Assembly (NCBI RefSeq): GCF_019112545.1 | Contig: NW_025064880.1 | Location: 311,337 to 375,336 of the forward strand | Source: Guyanagaster necrorhizus | Taxonomy: Eukaryota > Basidiomycota > Agaricomycetes > Agaricales > Physalacriaceae | Length of the DNA: 64,000 nt | Direction: 5' to 3' | In this document: in pieces, positions 47,833-59,532 of the stretch | How the letters are laid out: every line of letters begins with the position of its first letter | Position numbering within the stretch: position 1 is the stretch's first letter | The notes under the pieces: generated by a model | The model's input: the letters and a program-made list of their open reading frames with translations, nothing else | The model's database searches: none | Told to the model about the DNA's origin: nothing | Program-made: the position numbers and the translations under genes

Positions 47833-50183
47833 TCAATCTTCTGCCTTACGCTTTCTTTTAGATCCCGTTCCCGACACTGCTCTCGATCCTGGTCCCCAAT
47901 TCTGAGGAGTCTCTTGATAACGCACTAACTTCACTTTTGACGAAGCTGTAACAGATTGTGGGTGTCTTTTGAAGTTTGCCTCCGTTCTAAAGGATGTCAG
48001 CGATGAATAGTGGTGGAAGTGCTTGAACCGTACTTGGGTTCTTTGGCAAGTAATTTTCGAGCTGGAGATGCTTCTGAGACGTTCTCCAACTTGACGGGAT
48101 GCAATTTGACAAATGATCGGAATATATCATGGAGGTCCGCCCGTGTCGCTGTCGTTTTCAAAGATCCAGGCGTCGCATGAGACCTGGAAATTAGATACCC
48201 CGCGTGCAAGAGAGCAGAACTTCGGTTAACACATGTTAGCTAAGACCCGCGTGGAAAATGGTATTTTACAACGTACGCCATTTCGTCTAGTGACGGTGTT
48301 TGACAATGGAAGAAACTTGCCACCCTCGTTGGCGTGAAGTAGAATGGTGTGTGCAGTTCCTAGAGCCCATAAGTATATATATTTCTCTCGCTGGAGGTAA
48401 ACCTACCTCCTTTGCAACAGTAAGCATCCCTTTCATTCGGGTAGAAGTTCCGTACGAATCAGGGTTCCCTTCGACGTGCTCCAAAACCTTGGCAACAAAA
48501 TCTGTGTCATGAATGGGACCTGACCACATCGGACCTGCTATCTACATGCCCAGATGATTAGTCACGAGAACCCTATATATGAAAAACCATTTACATGTAA
48601 AGCGGATTCACATTCTGGACATCTATCAGAAACCACAGGACCAGGATGTGTCCTGAAATTATAATTGATGTTCCCAGAAGTTTCGTGTTTCTTTTCTGTA
48701 ACCCTGCCCAACGGCTGCTCATAGAATGATTGACACGACGTGCAAACGAAATAGGCAGATATTTTCCTGAAACGATGCCCATCGGATTCTACTCCCAGTG
48801 CGATGAATGAATGATACCCACGTAAGCGCTTTCTTGACTCCAACTGCGGACGTATGCACCTTGATGAAAAGCCTGACATAAAAGTCTATCGAGAGCGATA
48901 GCAACGGTTCAATATAACGGCCGTATCTTGAAGCGGATGCTGAAACAGCGTGGAGCACGAGTCTGAGCGCCTGGATAAGAGTATTGAGCCGAGAATATCA
49001 TTGACAATGATAGTCCCGCGCCTACAGCTTCATGACAATACTCCGACTTGACAGGAATACCACCATAATTGGATAGGCTGGAAGAGATGTCAATATGAAA
49101 CGAGCGCACACAATATTCATATTACGGATGCATACCACTTCTCAGGGTAGTTGTTAGTAGCAAGCACTGAAAGATCAGTGCAAGTGACACAAAGAAGGCC
49201 TGAAACTTGTAAGTGATAGCAATGGCTAGGCACAGTCGAGATGCCTACCACCATCATTTACACTCTGAACGGCAGCATCGATGAAGGAAGCAGCGGTCCC
49301 ATACGGATCAAGATCAACAACATCCACACGCTGGCGTTCCTCGCGATGGTTATACATCAGCGTGCTGCAAGATAATCAGTATCAAACAGCATCAGTAGGT
49401 ATGCCTCACCATGCATCCCCTTCATTGATTCGTATCTTCCCATCACCCGTGCTGGAAAGTTGGAATCCATTGGATTTGACATTGCGCCTCATGGCGGCTG
49501 TTGCCGCGCTGGACAAGTCATTCGCAATCACGTATCTGCTCAAGACATCTTAGCAAAATTTTCCTAGTTATTGTGGCTTTCGGACTTTACAAGCGGTATC
49601 TCCTTGGCGTAACGGATAGACCGAAGTCCAGTAGCAGACAATGCTTCAAGAATGACGACTTTGTAGGGCCTGTATTGAGGCTTGCAAAGGTATAAGCAAT
49701 ACTTAAGATAAGGTCTGAAATCTCTCACCTCCTTCTGCAAAACGCCCTTGGCCTCTTGCTCAGCAGATTCTGTTGCAACGACATCCACTGAAGCACCATT
49801 TTCCACTGGAGTCATATGTCAAACGTTGCAGTCAACGATATTCTTAGTACCTATTCACCTTTCTGCCGCTTCCTCGCATTGGCCTTGTTGGCCTTCTTCT
49901 CCTGGCCGAGTTTCCATCGAGTCTCCTTCAACAAATTGAGTTCCTCGCTCCAGATTCTGATACATGCCACACTGAGGTCGCGATTGAACTCTTGAACGGG
50001 ATTCAAGAACGCTTCGTTTGACGACAGTAGCAGATGAGACGTATTTTCCGTGTGCAGAGTAAAACCATCGGGCACAACTATAGAAGGAGCCGTCGACATG
50101 CTAAGCCTGCCACGCACAGGGCGCGAAGGACAGTGGGCAAGACGGCGAAAAACAGAAAGAGGAATGGTCGTCGAAAGTGACAA
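47833..50183 (-). CDS. TRM1: tRNA (guanine26-N2)-dimethyltransferase
   Basis: Exons (minus): 49859-50183, 49729-49805, 49591-49680, about 49410-49535, 49249-49364, 49136-49199, 49026-49077, 48822-48970, 48595-48766, 48407-48541, 48277-48359, 48034-48183 and 47833-47986. They total about 564 residues. The enzyme uses S-adenosylmethionine to dimethylate G26 of tRNAs. Motifs are [29 protein letters not shown] (SAM site), [18 protein letters not shown] (catalytic DPPY-type), and a Cys pair CTSC ... CPEC that likely binds zinc. It ends in a Lys/Arg-rich nuclear-type tail. A second in-frame ATG at codon 29, after an Arg-rich stretch, suggests separate mitochondrial and nuclear forms as in yeast. 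The junction from 49591 to 49535 does not keep frame with any good splice pair I can find. Intron 49681-49728 (48 nt) is inferred. Confidence 0.88.
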
Positions 50184-50335
50184 CCAATTGTGTTATCAAA
50201 AGCGGCATTTATTTAAAATACGGCTATAATTGGATACAAGCGATAAGTTGATGCGATGCAAGAAAATGTACCAAGTGTAATACTTGTCCGTCCATGTATA
50301 TGTCAGTAGAGATATATAACGTAAAATCCGAACAA

Positions 50336-53320
50336 CTAATATGAAAATTCCTCCGAAATGAGATCAATGTAACCTCGTCTATCTCCCTTCCAGACTCGAG
50401 CGGGATTGATCTGGCATGCAATAGCCTTACGGACCATTGCACTAAAAGAACTGGGTCCACAACCTGCAAAACCATTCAACATCAATCAAGGCGAAGCGTA
50501 AGATAACTCACAAGCAACAACTACAGATCCGTTCGACCAGTCAACTTCATCTTTCAGAATCCGATCTATTCTAGGTTTACCCGGGCGAACATGCTCAGCG
50601 ACAACAGCCATATCACGCATCTCCGGTTCATTCAACTGCAGTCTTTGACCATAGGTAACAGCGTCTCCCTCAGCGGTAGGTATTTCTACGGTATTTGCAC
50701 TCAAGGACATAATCGTTTCGGTTTCGTCAAAAGTGGGTGTAAGTGGGCTAAGAGTAGGTGTCGGCGGGCGGAGGGGAGAAGAAACATGTACGTGAGAATC
50801 GGCGGACAGATACGAATGGCGACGATTATGATAGTCATTCGAAGACAGTGGCTTCAAGCTCGCCAGGTCTCCTCCGACAGTAGATTCTGACGACGGACTT
50901 CTTTTGTGAGTAGGCTTACCCTCGTGGGTGAGCAGTCCATCCGTAGAGTGTACTGATTGCCGCTGCAGACGAGCAAATTCATCGAGTTGCTCTTTCATGT
51001 GGATCGCGTTAGAGAATTTCCGCGAGTGCGCACGTCGGTCCTTCCCCACTTTCTGCACGCGCCGATTAAGCTGAGCCTCTCCAGGAAGTGTCGTCTCGTT
51101 ATCACCGTCAAAATTGGTCAGGTCGAGGGTGTAATCTTCCCGCCGTCTGACAGACATATCGCCTACATCGCCTTCATCACCAAACTCCCCGACATAGTAG
51201 CTAAGATCGACGTCCTCAGCATCGCTTTCGGATTCGGCAGGCGAAGAGGTCCGATGGCTGAAATGAGGCGCAGGCGGGTTGAGTTCCGAGTCGTATTCAA
51301 TTTTCGGCCGTGACGGCAGTCGGCGAATTTGAGGTTGAAAATTGGTCACAAAAATGTCGACATCTAGGCCGGGAGAAGGGATCATAGACATACACCGGCG
51401 AAGGATTGATGCACACCATTGAATATGACCTATTGTCGGCAATGAACATAGTGAAAGACACATACATTCTTTCAACATACCGTATTCTCGAATGAGCCAA
51501 ACAAATCTTACTCGTCTGGTGGCGAAACCTTTCTGCCCCCACCCACCTGCTCGCCCACCAAGATGCTTACCATCCCGACCGGCCAAGCACAGGCATAAAT
51601 ATTCGAGTATTGATAGGCCAAAGCTGACACCAGACCCAGCAACGAAGATGACGACAGTCGCATTGTCTTCCCAACGAGCGCGTATGGCACTCCCAAAGGG
51701 CCCGTCTATGAACATGCGCATAACGACACCGCTCTTGGGCATGACCGTTCCATTCGGGAGTGTTTCGCCTGGCGGGTGGTTCCGTCCCTGGCTCAACAAC
51801 TTAAGGGTACAGTCCCATAAATCTCTCGTCCACCCAGCCTTAGATCTGACTAAAAGGACAATGGCACGGCCCGAATTGGAAGGGGCCTGCTCGTCACATA
51901 TAGATGCAGCGGTGAAAGGATGACTAACAAAGCGTGACACAGAAGGAACATTAATCAAGAAGTGTTGGCCTGGAGCCCAGGACAGAAACCCGGGAGATAT
52001 GTAAGTCAGACGTACCGTAGCTCCGGAAAGAAGCTCAACATGCGCGTAGCCTGGAGGGGGAGAGTATCGCAGTGCGCTGGCGGGCTCCATTAGCTGAGAG
52101 ACGTGAGAGTATTGGTCAGAAAGATATGGTGATGGTGTTGGTGGGGGGTATCCTGAATATGACTGTGGGGAAGCGAATGTAGATGGGCGCAGCATTTGGG
52201 TTTCAGAGTCCACCGTCTTGTGTGTTGGTGAAGCTATGACGATGGCGGGCGCAGAAGTGGTATCTCTGCCAAATAGGCCGTTTGTATATAGCCACCAAGT
52301 GCCACGCCAAACACGCTCTGCGATCCAGATGGCTAATGCGACCCAACACCACATGGCCACTGGAGGGTGATGAAGTGCAGCAAAGATCAAGGTGAGCGGC
52401 ACGAGAGTGACATGGCCAAAATAGAAGGTTTCGTAGTGATGTTTCCGAATTGGATTGATGGAGAAAACCACAAGCAGCGTCATAAGAAGGAAGGCCTACA
52501 GTCTGATGAGCAGGTATGCAACAAAGATGATGAAGAGAACACATACAGCCCATCCGTACACAAACTTCTCATACTGCCAGGCATATGCATACGCCTCTTT
52601 ACCAGTTAGTGCGCGGGTGTCACTCAATAGCTGGACGCTCCAAAAGACAACATGAAGAAGTGTTATGCCGTATATAAGTCTGGCGGACCAACGATGGAGC
52701 CAGGAGAGTTTGTCAAAGTAGATTTGAGTGGTAAATGGAAGGGCGAAGATGGCGAAAGGCGGGGCCTTGAGAGCGAAGAGGACACAAAGGGGGAGGAAGG
52801 AGAAGGCGATAATGCCTGTCCTACCGCCTGCTGTCCACCAAGCTTTGTATATTGTGTACTGCGGCTGCCAGCGGGTGAACTGGGAGACATCGTAGGAGCG
52901 GACGGATAAACCTAGATTGGTGACGTCAAAGAGGCCATCGGCAGGGTTGATATAGTCCGGACCGGCAAAACAAAGAAGGATGGTAACGATTGCAAGTACT
53001 GCGAGGCACAGCAGCTGGCCGTTCGGCGGGAGGGATACAGGGTACTGATTCTGTCTGCGGGCGATCTTCCCTCTCCAGGTCCGTCTCCGTATTGCCCACT
53101 TGGCCCAGTAGGCGCCCACTATGCTGCCTCGAGACCGGGTAAGGTGGAGAAGGGTGAAAACGAGGAAGACTGCTGCGATGCAGAACCAGAATATATAGGC
53201 GTACCGGCGCGAGTTGTCACTCATCATATGTATAACAAGGTACGCCGTGATCCACTGGACATCATTTGTATACACGGGCGTGGTTGGATTAGGATCTAGG
53301 GCCTGCAACGATGAGGACAT
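50336..53320 (-). CDS. ferric/cupric-chelate reductase (FRE family)
   Basis: Exons (minus): 52547-53320, 51481-52495, 50512-51429 and 50336-50463, giving 944 residues. The protein moves electrons from NADPH through FAD and two hemes across the plasma membrane to reduce ferric or cupric ions. Heme ligands form two H-x13-H pairs (His209/His223 and His286/His300). The FAD site is HPFTAAS (near 450) and the NADPH sites are GPFG (near 523), AGSGVSFGL (near 542) and a final CGP (near 903). About 270 residues of acidic, Ser/Pro-rich sequence are inserted before the last NADPH motif, longer than I would expect. Intron 52496-52546 is 51 nt and removes an in-frame TAG; intron 51430-51480 is 51 nt and open. 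NOX-like enzymes are an alternative, but the topology and motifs fit FRE. The neighbour upstream is the copper chaperone ATX1. Confidence 0.9.
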
Positions 53321-53869
53321 GGTGGGCGAGAGTCGGCGGTGGGTATTATAAATACGAGGCGTAACACCGGCGCTGCGGAGGGTGGGAAACGACGACAGCA
53401 GTTGGATGGTCCGGCGAACGAGCTAGACTCTGAAAAGAAAGGAAAGTGAGAGCGGTGGTCGGTTCATGGGTGTCTTGAAAAGAAAGAAAAAAGAGTAATG
53501 AATAACGCAGCGGCATTAGCTTGGTGGTCTAAGATGTCCAGATTCTGCACGTGACTTGAGTCTCACTTCGTTTCCAATTGCTTGGCAATGACTTCCGTCA
53601 GGCTGAGCTTGGATCTGCTTGGTATTAAATCTCCAAGTGATTGTTAGGTGCCGTATTTTCAACAATGTTCAATGCCCCAACAACCGCCTGCACTTTTCTC
53701 GCAGCATTATATACTTGCGGGAGTAAATCGGAATCGGATAATTATTGAAGCTACTACACGACTGCGACCCTGTGAAACATCCTTCCAAAGTCTGTCCACG
53801 AAAAACGGAAACCCAAATAAATTCATTGTGATTTAACAAATGTCAAGTCCTTTAGCTCCGGACCCACAA
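53321..53869. promoter_or_regulatory. ferric reductase promoter region
   Basis: 549 bp between the reductase ATG and the ATX1 stop, both on the minus strand. A TATA-like TATTTATAATA (minus strand, 53344-53354) lies close to the ATG, and a CACGTG is at 53548-53553. I saw no cluster of GATA-type iron boxes. No other gene is seen. Confidence 0.35.
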
Positions 53870-54314
53870 TCAATTCAAAATCTCTCCAGAGCGGACCTGT
53901 CGCAGTGGCGTTCAAGAACATCAAGTTTTGCACCGACGTACAGCAACATACCTCTTTGCCAGTCTTCTTGATTCTGGCAAGAACGTCTTCGTAGGGCATG
54001 CTTCCCTTCACCACAACTTGCTGTGTATCCAGGTTGACGGTATAGTCATTCACACCTATTCAGGTCCTATTCAGTAAGGAAGGCTCGTGACGAGACTTGC
54101 CGCGGTCGCTCACCGTCAAGCTTGGCCTTCTCGAGCACACGAGTGACGGCGCCTGAGCATCCGGTGCAGGTCATCTGTTCGCATGCTCATGAGCAATGAA
54201 TACCACGGGTCTCAGGAGAGACTCACTTTGACATCGAATTTATACGTTTGCTCGACCTAGAGAGAGGAGATAGGTAAGCACCAAGTAGAAACGCTCAACG
54301 ACAAGACTTTCCAT
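53870..54314 (-). CDS. ATX1: copper metallochaperone Atx1
   Basis: Exons (minus): 54303-54314 (tentative), 54227-54256, 54114-54174, 53952-54055 and 53870-53896, giving 77 residues. It carries Cu(I) from uptake to the Golgi copper ATPase, which loads the multicopper ferroxidase of iron uptake. The HMA fold is clear: TYKFDVKMTCTGCSGAV with the copper-binding M-x-C-x2-C, GVNDYTVNLDTQQVVV, and IKKTGKEVRSGEIL at the end. The last four exons are firm. The start is not: the only ATG nearby (54312-54314) needs a weak GTCGTT donor to reach frame, giving MESL before VEQTYKF. The reductase next door makes a functional pair, since reduced copper and iron meet in the same uptake system. Confidence 0.88.
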
Positions 54315-54911
54315 AGTAATTACCTAGTCTAAATGTTAGCATCAGATCCAACACAGACTGTACGTCCCACCACTCACAGACAAGGGAAAAAGGAAGCGAG
54401 GGAATAGACAAGGAAGTCAACCCAGATAGTTATACAACGAGACAGCTGGCGAGAGAGAGGAAAGACGTGGACGCTCTTTATCAAGCGTGACTGTTTGTAA
54501 GTCAGACTCGCCATCAGATCGCGTCATCGATCTGACTGTACCGCATCCGGAATCATCTCATAAGGACCATGTTACCCGTGCATTCTTTACGCACGACAGA
54601 CGCGGCGTCTCAGGGACATTGTCGGGAACGGGTAAACTGCGAGGGAATCACAGCATACCCCTGGGAATGTGATACGACATACGGACGCCCTTCTCACCAC
54701 AAACACCCGTTATTCATCCTCTATATTATACAATCAAGGGTCATCGATCAGAACCTCGCTCTTCAACCATCTCCATCTGCTCCTCTCCTTCGGTTGCTAC
54801 CGCCTGCCAGCCATCGCTTGCGCGTGGTCCTCCTCGTAACCGGTCAACACAAGCACAAATCCAAGCTCGGAGCCACGAGGTTAGGCCTTTATAATCCCAA
54901 AGTCATTGAGA
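54315..54911. other. intergenic, no gene seen
   Basis: About 600 bp between the ATX1 5' end and the permease stop. It holds the ATX1 promoter and the permease 3' end. Open frames here are short and unconvincing. Confidence 0.5.
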
Positions 54912-57264
54912 TTACTCACCAAATACCCGCGGTATATCTCTATCCTTTCCGTGTGTGATGTAGTACACGGGAATGCCGGCAACCACAAAGCCTGCGAGAC
55001 GTTAGTTTCTCGAGGTATCTATAAATGTAGCCATGCATACCCAGAACTGCAATTGCGGGTAGCGGCGCAGCAATAACTGGCATGCAAATGAGAAACAATG
55101 CTACCTTCGGCCAAAAGTTACTATCATCCAGTTGGTTCACATACGTATACACTTACCGCACAAAATATCAACGGTGTTATTATCCACGTTTTGTAAGGTC
55201 TGTATCGTCAATCAGACGATGCTTTACAGTCTAGGTACCCTGTTACCTTTCTAGCGTAGGTTCCTTCACTCGTAGAATAACTAGTCCAAGAACCTGGCCT
55301 GATACGTGAACAGTAGTATGCCAGCGTCGCTAAGAACTCACAGTGAGAAAATAGAATCCCCATGACGCAACGACAGAGAAGTTAATAAGCGAGCGAAACC
55401 CGCCACCCACAAGGATGAAAGCGATAGTAATAGCCGTTTGCAGTAGTGTCGCATTCAACGGCGTCTTCCTGGTCTTGTGCAGCCGCCCAAAAAGAGAGGG
55501 AAGATACCGTTCTCTACCGGCGGCGTAAATGAGACGTGAGCATGTGAAGAATGATCCTGTCCGACATGCCCAGTCAATGGCATCACGGGCTTCAAGGATC
55601 AAAGAAGAGGGCCACACACCATTTAAAGCACCAAAACATGAGAACGCCACCATAAAGGCAAAAACTGTCCCTCCTATAGGTCCAAATAGTGCCCGTCCAA
55701 AGTCCATGGCAACTGTATTGCTCAGACCAACAAGATTCTATCTCCAGTGTTATTTCCAGACTGCAGAGAAGGAGGAAAGCCAACCTTATCTAGAACCACA
55801 AAGTAGGAAATATTGGCCAGCAGAAATAATACCTAGACAAGGGACCAGATCAACAACGGAAGGCCATAGGGAATTTTTCTTACAGACCGTGACGATGGCC
55901 ATGCTAGAATGTATAGTTCGGGGAATATTCTTTCCTGGGTTATGCATCTCCCCTCCAACATAGTTTGCCTGATCCCAGCCGTCAAAAGCCCACAGACCGG
56001 AGTAGAGCGCCAACGAATAAGCAGACGGACTGTTGCTGGATCCTTCAAACCAAGGCTTCGTGAAAGACTCCGCCGCTTTTCCGCGAGCGAGCTGAATTAT
56101 GCCTAATAGCGTGATCGAAATCTGCATACTAAGTTCAGCAACGATATACAGTATAGACTACCTGTGCCCAACGTACTAGAGCAGCTACCTGAAAGGAGCA
56201 GTTATCTCAACAACAAAGACATGGGTATTAGGCAATTTAATACTAACTTTTACAGTGGTGAAGACGACCGCGACACGAGCACCTAATTTACGCGTCCAAA
56301 TGCATAACAGAGTTACAGCCAATATTGCGCCTATTGCAGTAAGTTTGATAGCCCATTCAGGAATATCATCCGGCGATACCTCAGAACGAGTAGTATGCCA
56401 AAATATCCGATTAATGTACTCCGAGAAAATAAGACTGATCACCGCGTTACCACCTTAACATTCGGTTGGATTAACGAAGTCCCCATTGATCAGTGATACC
56501 AGATTTCGCACCAGGTTTAAGTCCAATGATGGCAGTCCATGCAAAGAGATACGAGATGAGGGGTCCATAAGCGTACGACAGATAGGCTTGCGCGCCACCG
56601 TCTTGCGGTATCGCAGATCCCAGTTCCGCAAAACTACTTGCTCCAGTCCATGCTAATAGACCAGATGTGAGCCAAACAGCCAGACTTGCACCAACAGTGT
56701 GGGTATTGGCGACCACGACACCCGGTGATGAGCTGGAGGAAGAGCTTATGTCAAACGTGAAGCGAAGCGAGATGATTTGACCGACAATATCCCCGACCCT
56801 ATCTGTCAGAGAATTGAGTGCCAAAGAATGAGCATGAGTTTTCAGAGTGCATACCTGAAGCCCAACGACAAGAGCAATGCCTAAGCGTGAGCTAATTGAG
56901 ACACCGTCTACTGCACCGCGACTGATGTCACTTACCATTGAATAATCCTATGTTCTTGTCGCCGGATTCGCTGGCTACGAGTTCGGGATCCGTCAAACTC
57001 GCACTCAGAGGTAAGAGGTCTTGCTGGAAATCGAAGTCGTTGACAGAATATGACCGTCCTCTACAATATATTGAATACCCCTCCAAATCCGAGCGAAAAA
57101 GACACGTACCGTCCATATGACGGCGGTGCGGCAAGGGGACCTTCTGAAATCTCGAGGTTCCTTAGAGAATCCTCTGAGTCGCGTGAATTTCGCGAAGAGA
57201 GAGTTGAAGAAGTGGTATAATCGCCGTTCAATGGTGACCTGAGAGCCACATATGAAGAGGGCAT
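54912..57264 (-). CDS. MUP1/LAT-type amino acid permease
   Basis: Fifteen exons (minus): 57110-57264, 56936-57060, 56855-56880, 56786-56802, 56512-56732, 56248-56453, 56177-56188, 55888-56121, 55785-55832, 55620-55737, 55342-55556, 55247-55293, 55157-55199, 55041-55104 and 54912-54991. They total 536 residues. The protein is an APC-superfamily transporter with about 12 spans, closest in wording to fungal methionine/L-type permeases: VVGLQIGSGIFSSPG in span 1, SSFAELGSAIPQDGG, LWAFDGWDQANYVGGE, SNTVAMDFGRALFGPIGG and SFFTCSRLIYAAGRERYLP. Two exons are tiny (17 and 12 nt). They and the weak donor GTCGGT were placed because they restore the conserved motif exactly. Start 57264 is preferred over an in-frame upstream codon at 57447 because the latter would overlap SDHC. 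A GTGAGT just before the stop could lead to one more exon. Confidence 0.85.
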
Positions 57265-57402
57265 GGAAAGATTAGAATGAGGATGGAATCGTTGAAATTG
57301 AAAATTCGACACTCGGCCCTGATTATTTGTTCGTAGTTGGCATGGCCCTCGAGCGGAAACCTGTGATTCCGACGTTGCCCGTCTGGCTCTTCGCAAAAAA
57401 CC
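57265..57402. promoter_or_regulatory. bidirectional promoter, permease / SDHC
   Basis: Only 138 bp separate the two divergent start codons. No canonical TATA box is visible. The short gap implies overlapping control or overlapping 5' ends. Confidence 0.4.
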
Positions 57403-58143
57403 ATGATGCTCACTCGCGCCGTAGGTTTGGGGCCAGCCCTCAGGCAAGCTGCCTTTGCTCCACGACTGGGTATGTATGATATTTCTGCTGTTTTGCCTCT
57501 CCTTGCTGACTCTCTGTAGTTCGAAGTCAGGTTGTAGGTCGGAGTCTCATTGCCAAACGGTGAGGTGATATGGTACACGGGAACGCCTAGGTTCACGCAG
57601 GTCCACTAGGAATGTCCAGATACAGTCACTCCCATCTACAGCATCTGTTGAAATTCTCAACAAGCAGCGTCTCAAACGCCCCAACAGTCCGCATGCCACC
57701 ATATACCAGCCTCAACTACCATGGATCACCTCCATCGCGAACCGTATCACTGGCGCTGGTCTCAGTGTCTGTGCGTAGCTTATGGTGTTCGGACAAACAT
57801 ACCGTTAACTGGACTCTGTAGTGCTTTATGGTTTCTCCCTGGCCTACCTCGTCGCTCCAGGGACCTTTGACAGCACTCATATCATTGAGTTTGTGGCCGG
57901 CCTCCCTGAGGTTGTCAAATTTGCGGGAAAGACCATTCTTGCTGCACCATTCGCTTACCATTCCTGGAACGGAGTGAGGCATCTTGTTTGGGATTCGACA
58001 ACCAAATGTATGTTCTTCCCCTATCCATTTATCTAATTTATTTATTTTCATGTCTAGTTCTTTCCGTGAAGGGCGTCTACAACACTGGCTATGCCATGTT
58101 GGGTCTTACCTGTCTATCAACCATTGTACTTGTATTTATGTGA
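57403..58143 (+). CDS. SDHC: succinate dehydrogenase cytochrome b560 subunit
   Basis: Exons 57403-57469, 57520-57559, 57601-57770, 57822-58007 and 58058-58143 give 182 residues. It is a membrane anchor of complex II that binds heme b and ubiquinone in the inner mitochondrial membrane. The first two exons encode a presequence ([19 protein letters not shown]) rich in Arg and Ala. The family signature follows: [20 protein letters not shown], then [18 protein letters not shown] (quinone-site Ser/Arg). The heme-ligand region is [12 protein letters not shown], and three hydrophobic spans are present. Introns are 50, 41, 51 and 50 nt; the 41-nt one is short but gives an exact frame join. Confidence 0.93.
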
Positions 58144-58378
58144 ATGAAACCCAGGAACTGTTTTCTAAGCTTGAAGCTTGAAATTTGAAAGCCATAAGAG
58201 GTCAATGAGTTTTTTGCGTATATAGCATCCGGACATATCACTGTCGGTATAACTGCCACTATGCACGTGTCGTCGCGCCTGCACCTTCACTTGATACTTT
58301 TACGTCCTTTCAAGCACCATGCTCGTATCCATCACCTGAGCGACCGATTTTACCGCCAAAAACGCGTACGATAAGAAC

Positions 58379-59532
58379 ATGCGTTTTCGGACTACTATTG
58401 ACAATGTTCCAACTTTCTTCCGTGTGTACCCTGTCTTGTATCCGTCGCCATGGACCCATTCGCTTGCAGGTATCATACAATCCATCGAGAAGCTCCAAAA
58501 GAAATGCATCATAAAGTTCACGGAAACGAACATGCATCTCATCTGCAATAGCGACACGAATGAAGGCGGTATACAGGTCTGGTCGTACGTCGGTGCCATC
58601 TTGGATATCTATGCGCACAACTCAGTCAGATTAGACAAATCAAGGTCGAATCAATATTCAGCGGCTACCGCATCCAGTCTAACGCGTCAAACGAGATTAC
58701 TGTAGCTTTATTCTCCGAGGCTCTCCTTGCTGCCCTCAGGTCTGCATCATCATCTACCACTGGTGCCTTGTCTTCGTTCGAGGCCGAAGAGGTCGTCATG
58801 AAGCTCGCAAAGAAGAGTGATCAGGCCGTACTCAGCTTTGAGATTACGGGAATGACCAGAGTAGGCCGACGGGTAAAGGTCACCCACGATGTCAAGATTG
58901 AAGTGATGAAGCCGAGCGACGTCGAGAGATTAAATGAGCCAATGTGTCCTGAGCCAGACGTCTGCGATCTCCTGCTGCTTTACCAGTGACTATACTGACA
59001 GACTGACAGACACACATCCTCCTCCCGCCCTTACAGAAGCTGCGAACGATTGTTGATCGCCTCCGGCCAATGTCTAATGTTCTTGGAGTGCGCGCAAACA
59101 ACAACGGATGCCTCCAGTTTTCTATACATACTGAAAGCGTCAAGGTTGACACTGAGTGGAAAGGATGTACGAACCCAAAAATGGGTGCGCAACATCTTTC
59201 GGCGGGGCTTCTTGTCTCTGAGGTAGCTCTTCAGCGCGGGAGAACGCATCTCAGCAAGAGGATCCTCCTTCGGATCCTGATGAAATGTTCAGTGTCCTCG
59301 TTTCTATTCGTAGTTTTATCAAATTTCTGCACAGTCATGTCGTCTCAACTACCACCATCGCTTGTAAGTCGCTCCTATCGGTTCAATTGAAACGTGAACC
59401 CATTGATCCTGACCTCTTTCAGGTATTTGTCAAAATCACTGTATGATACTCTATGTGTATATTGGAGATGTGGCAGATGCGGGAGGGGTGCTGACGTTCT
59501 ACATACCTGCCATGCTGGACGATGACGGTTAA
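58379..59532 (+). CDS. HUS1: checkpoint clamp subunit Hus1
   Basis: Exons 58379-58421, 58470-58584, 58635-58959, 59010-59184, 59223-59363 and 59423-59532 give 302 residues. Hus1 forms the 9-1-1 ring with Rad9 and Rad1 that loads at DNA damage and activates ATR signalling. Visible family text includes MRFRTTIDNVPTFF, SIEKLQKKCIIKFTETNMHL, EVVMKLAKKSDQAVLSFEI, EPMCPEPD, ILLPPLQKLRTIVDRLRPMS and GGVLTFYIPAMLDD at the end. The intron at 59185-59222 is only 38 nt. The first intron (58422-58469, 48 nt) has no stop in frame, so its retention would insert 16 residues. The junction at 58959/59010 gives EPD-THILL, which I accept with some doubt. Confidence 0.92.

Noticed and set aside
57110..57447. Longer permease start at 57447 and the frame at 57228-57596
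   Set aside because: Both overlap the first coding exons of the divergent SDHC gene, and the extra residues show no transporter feature. The ATG at 57264 is simpler.
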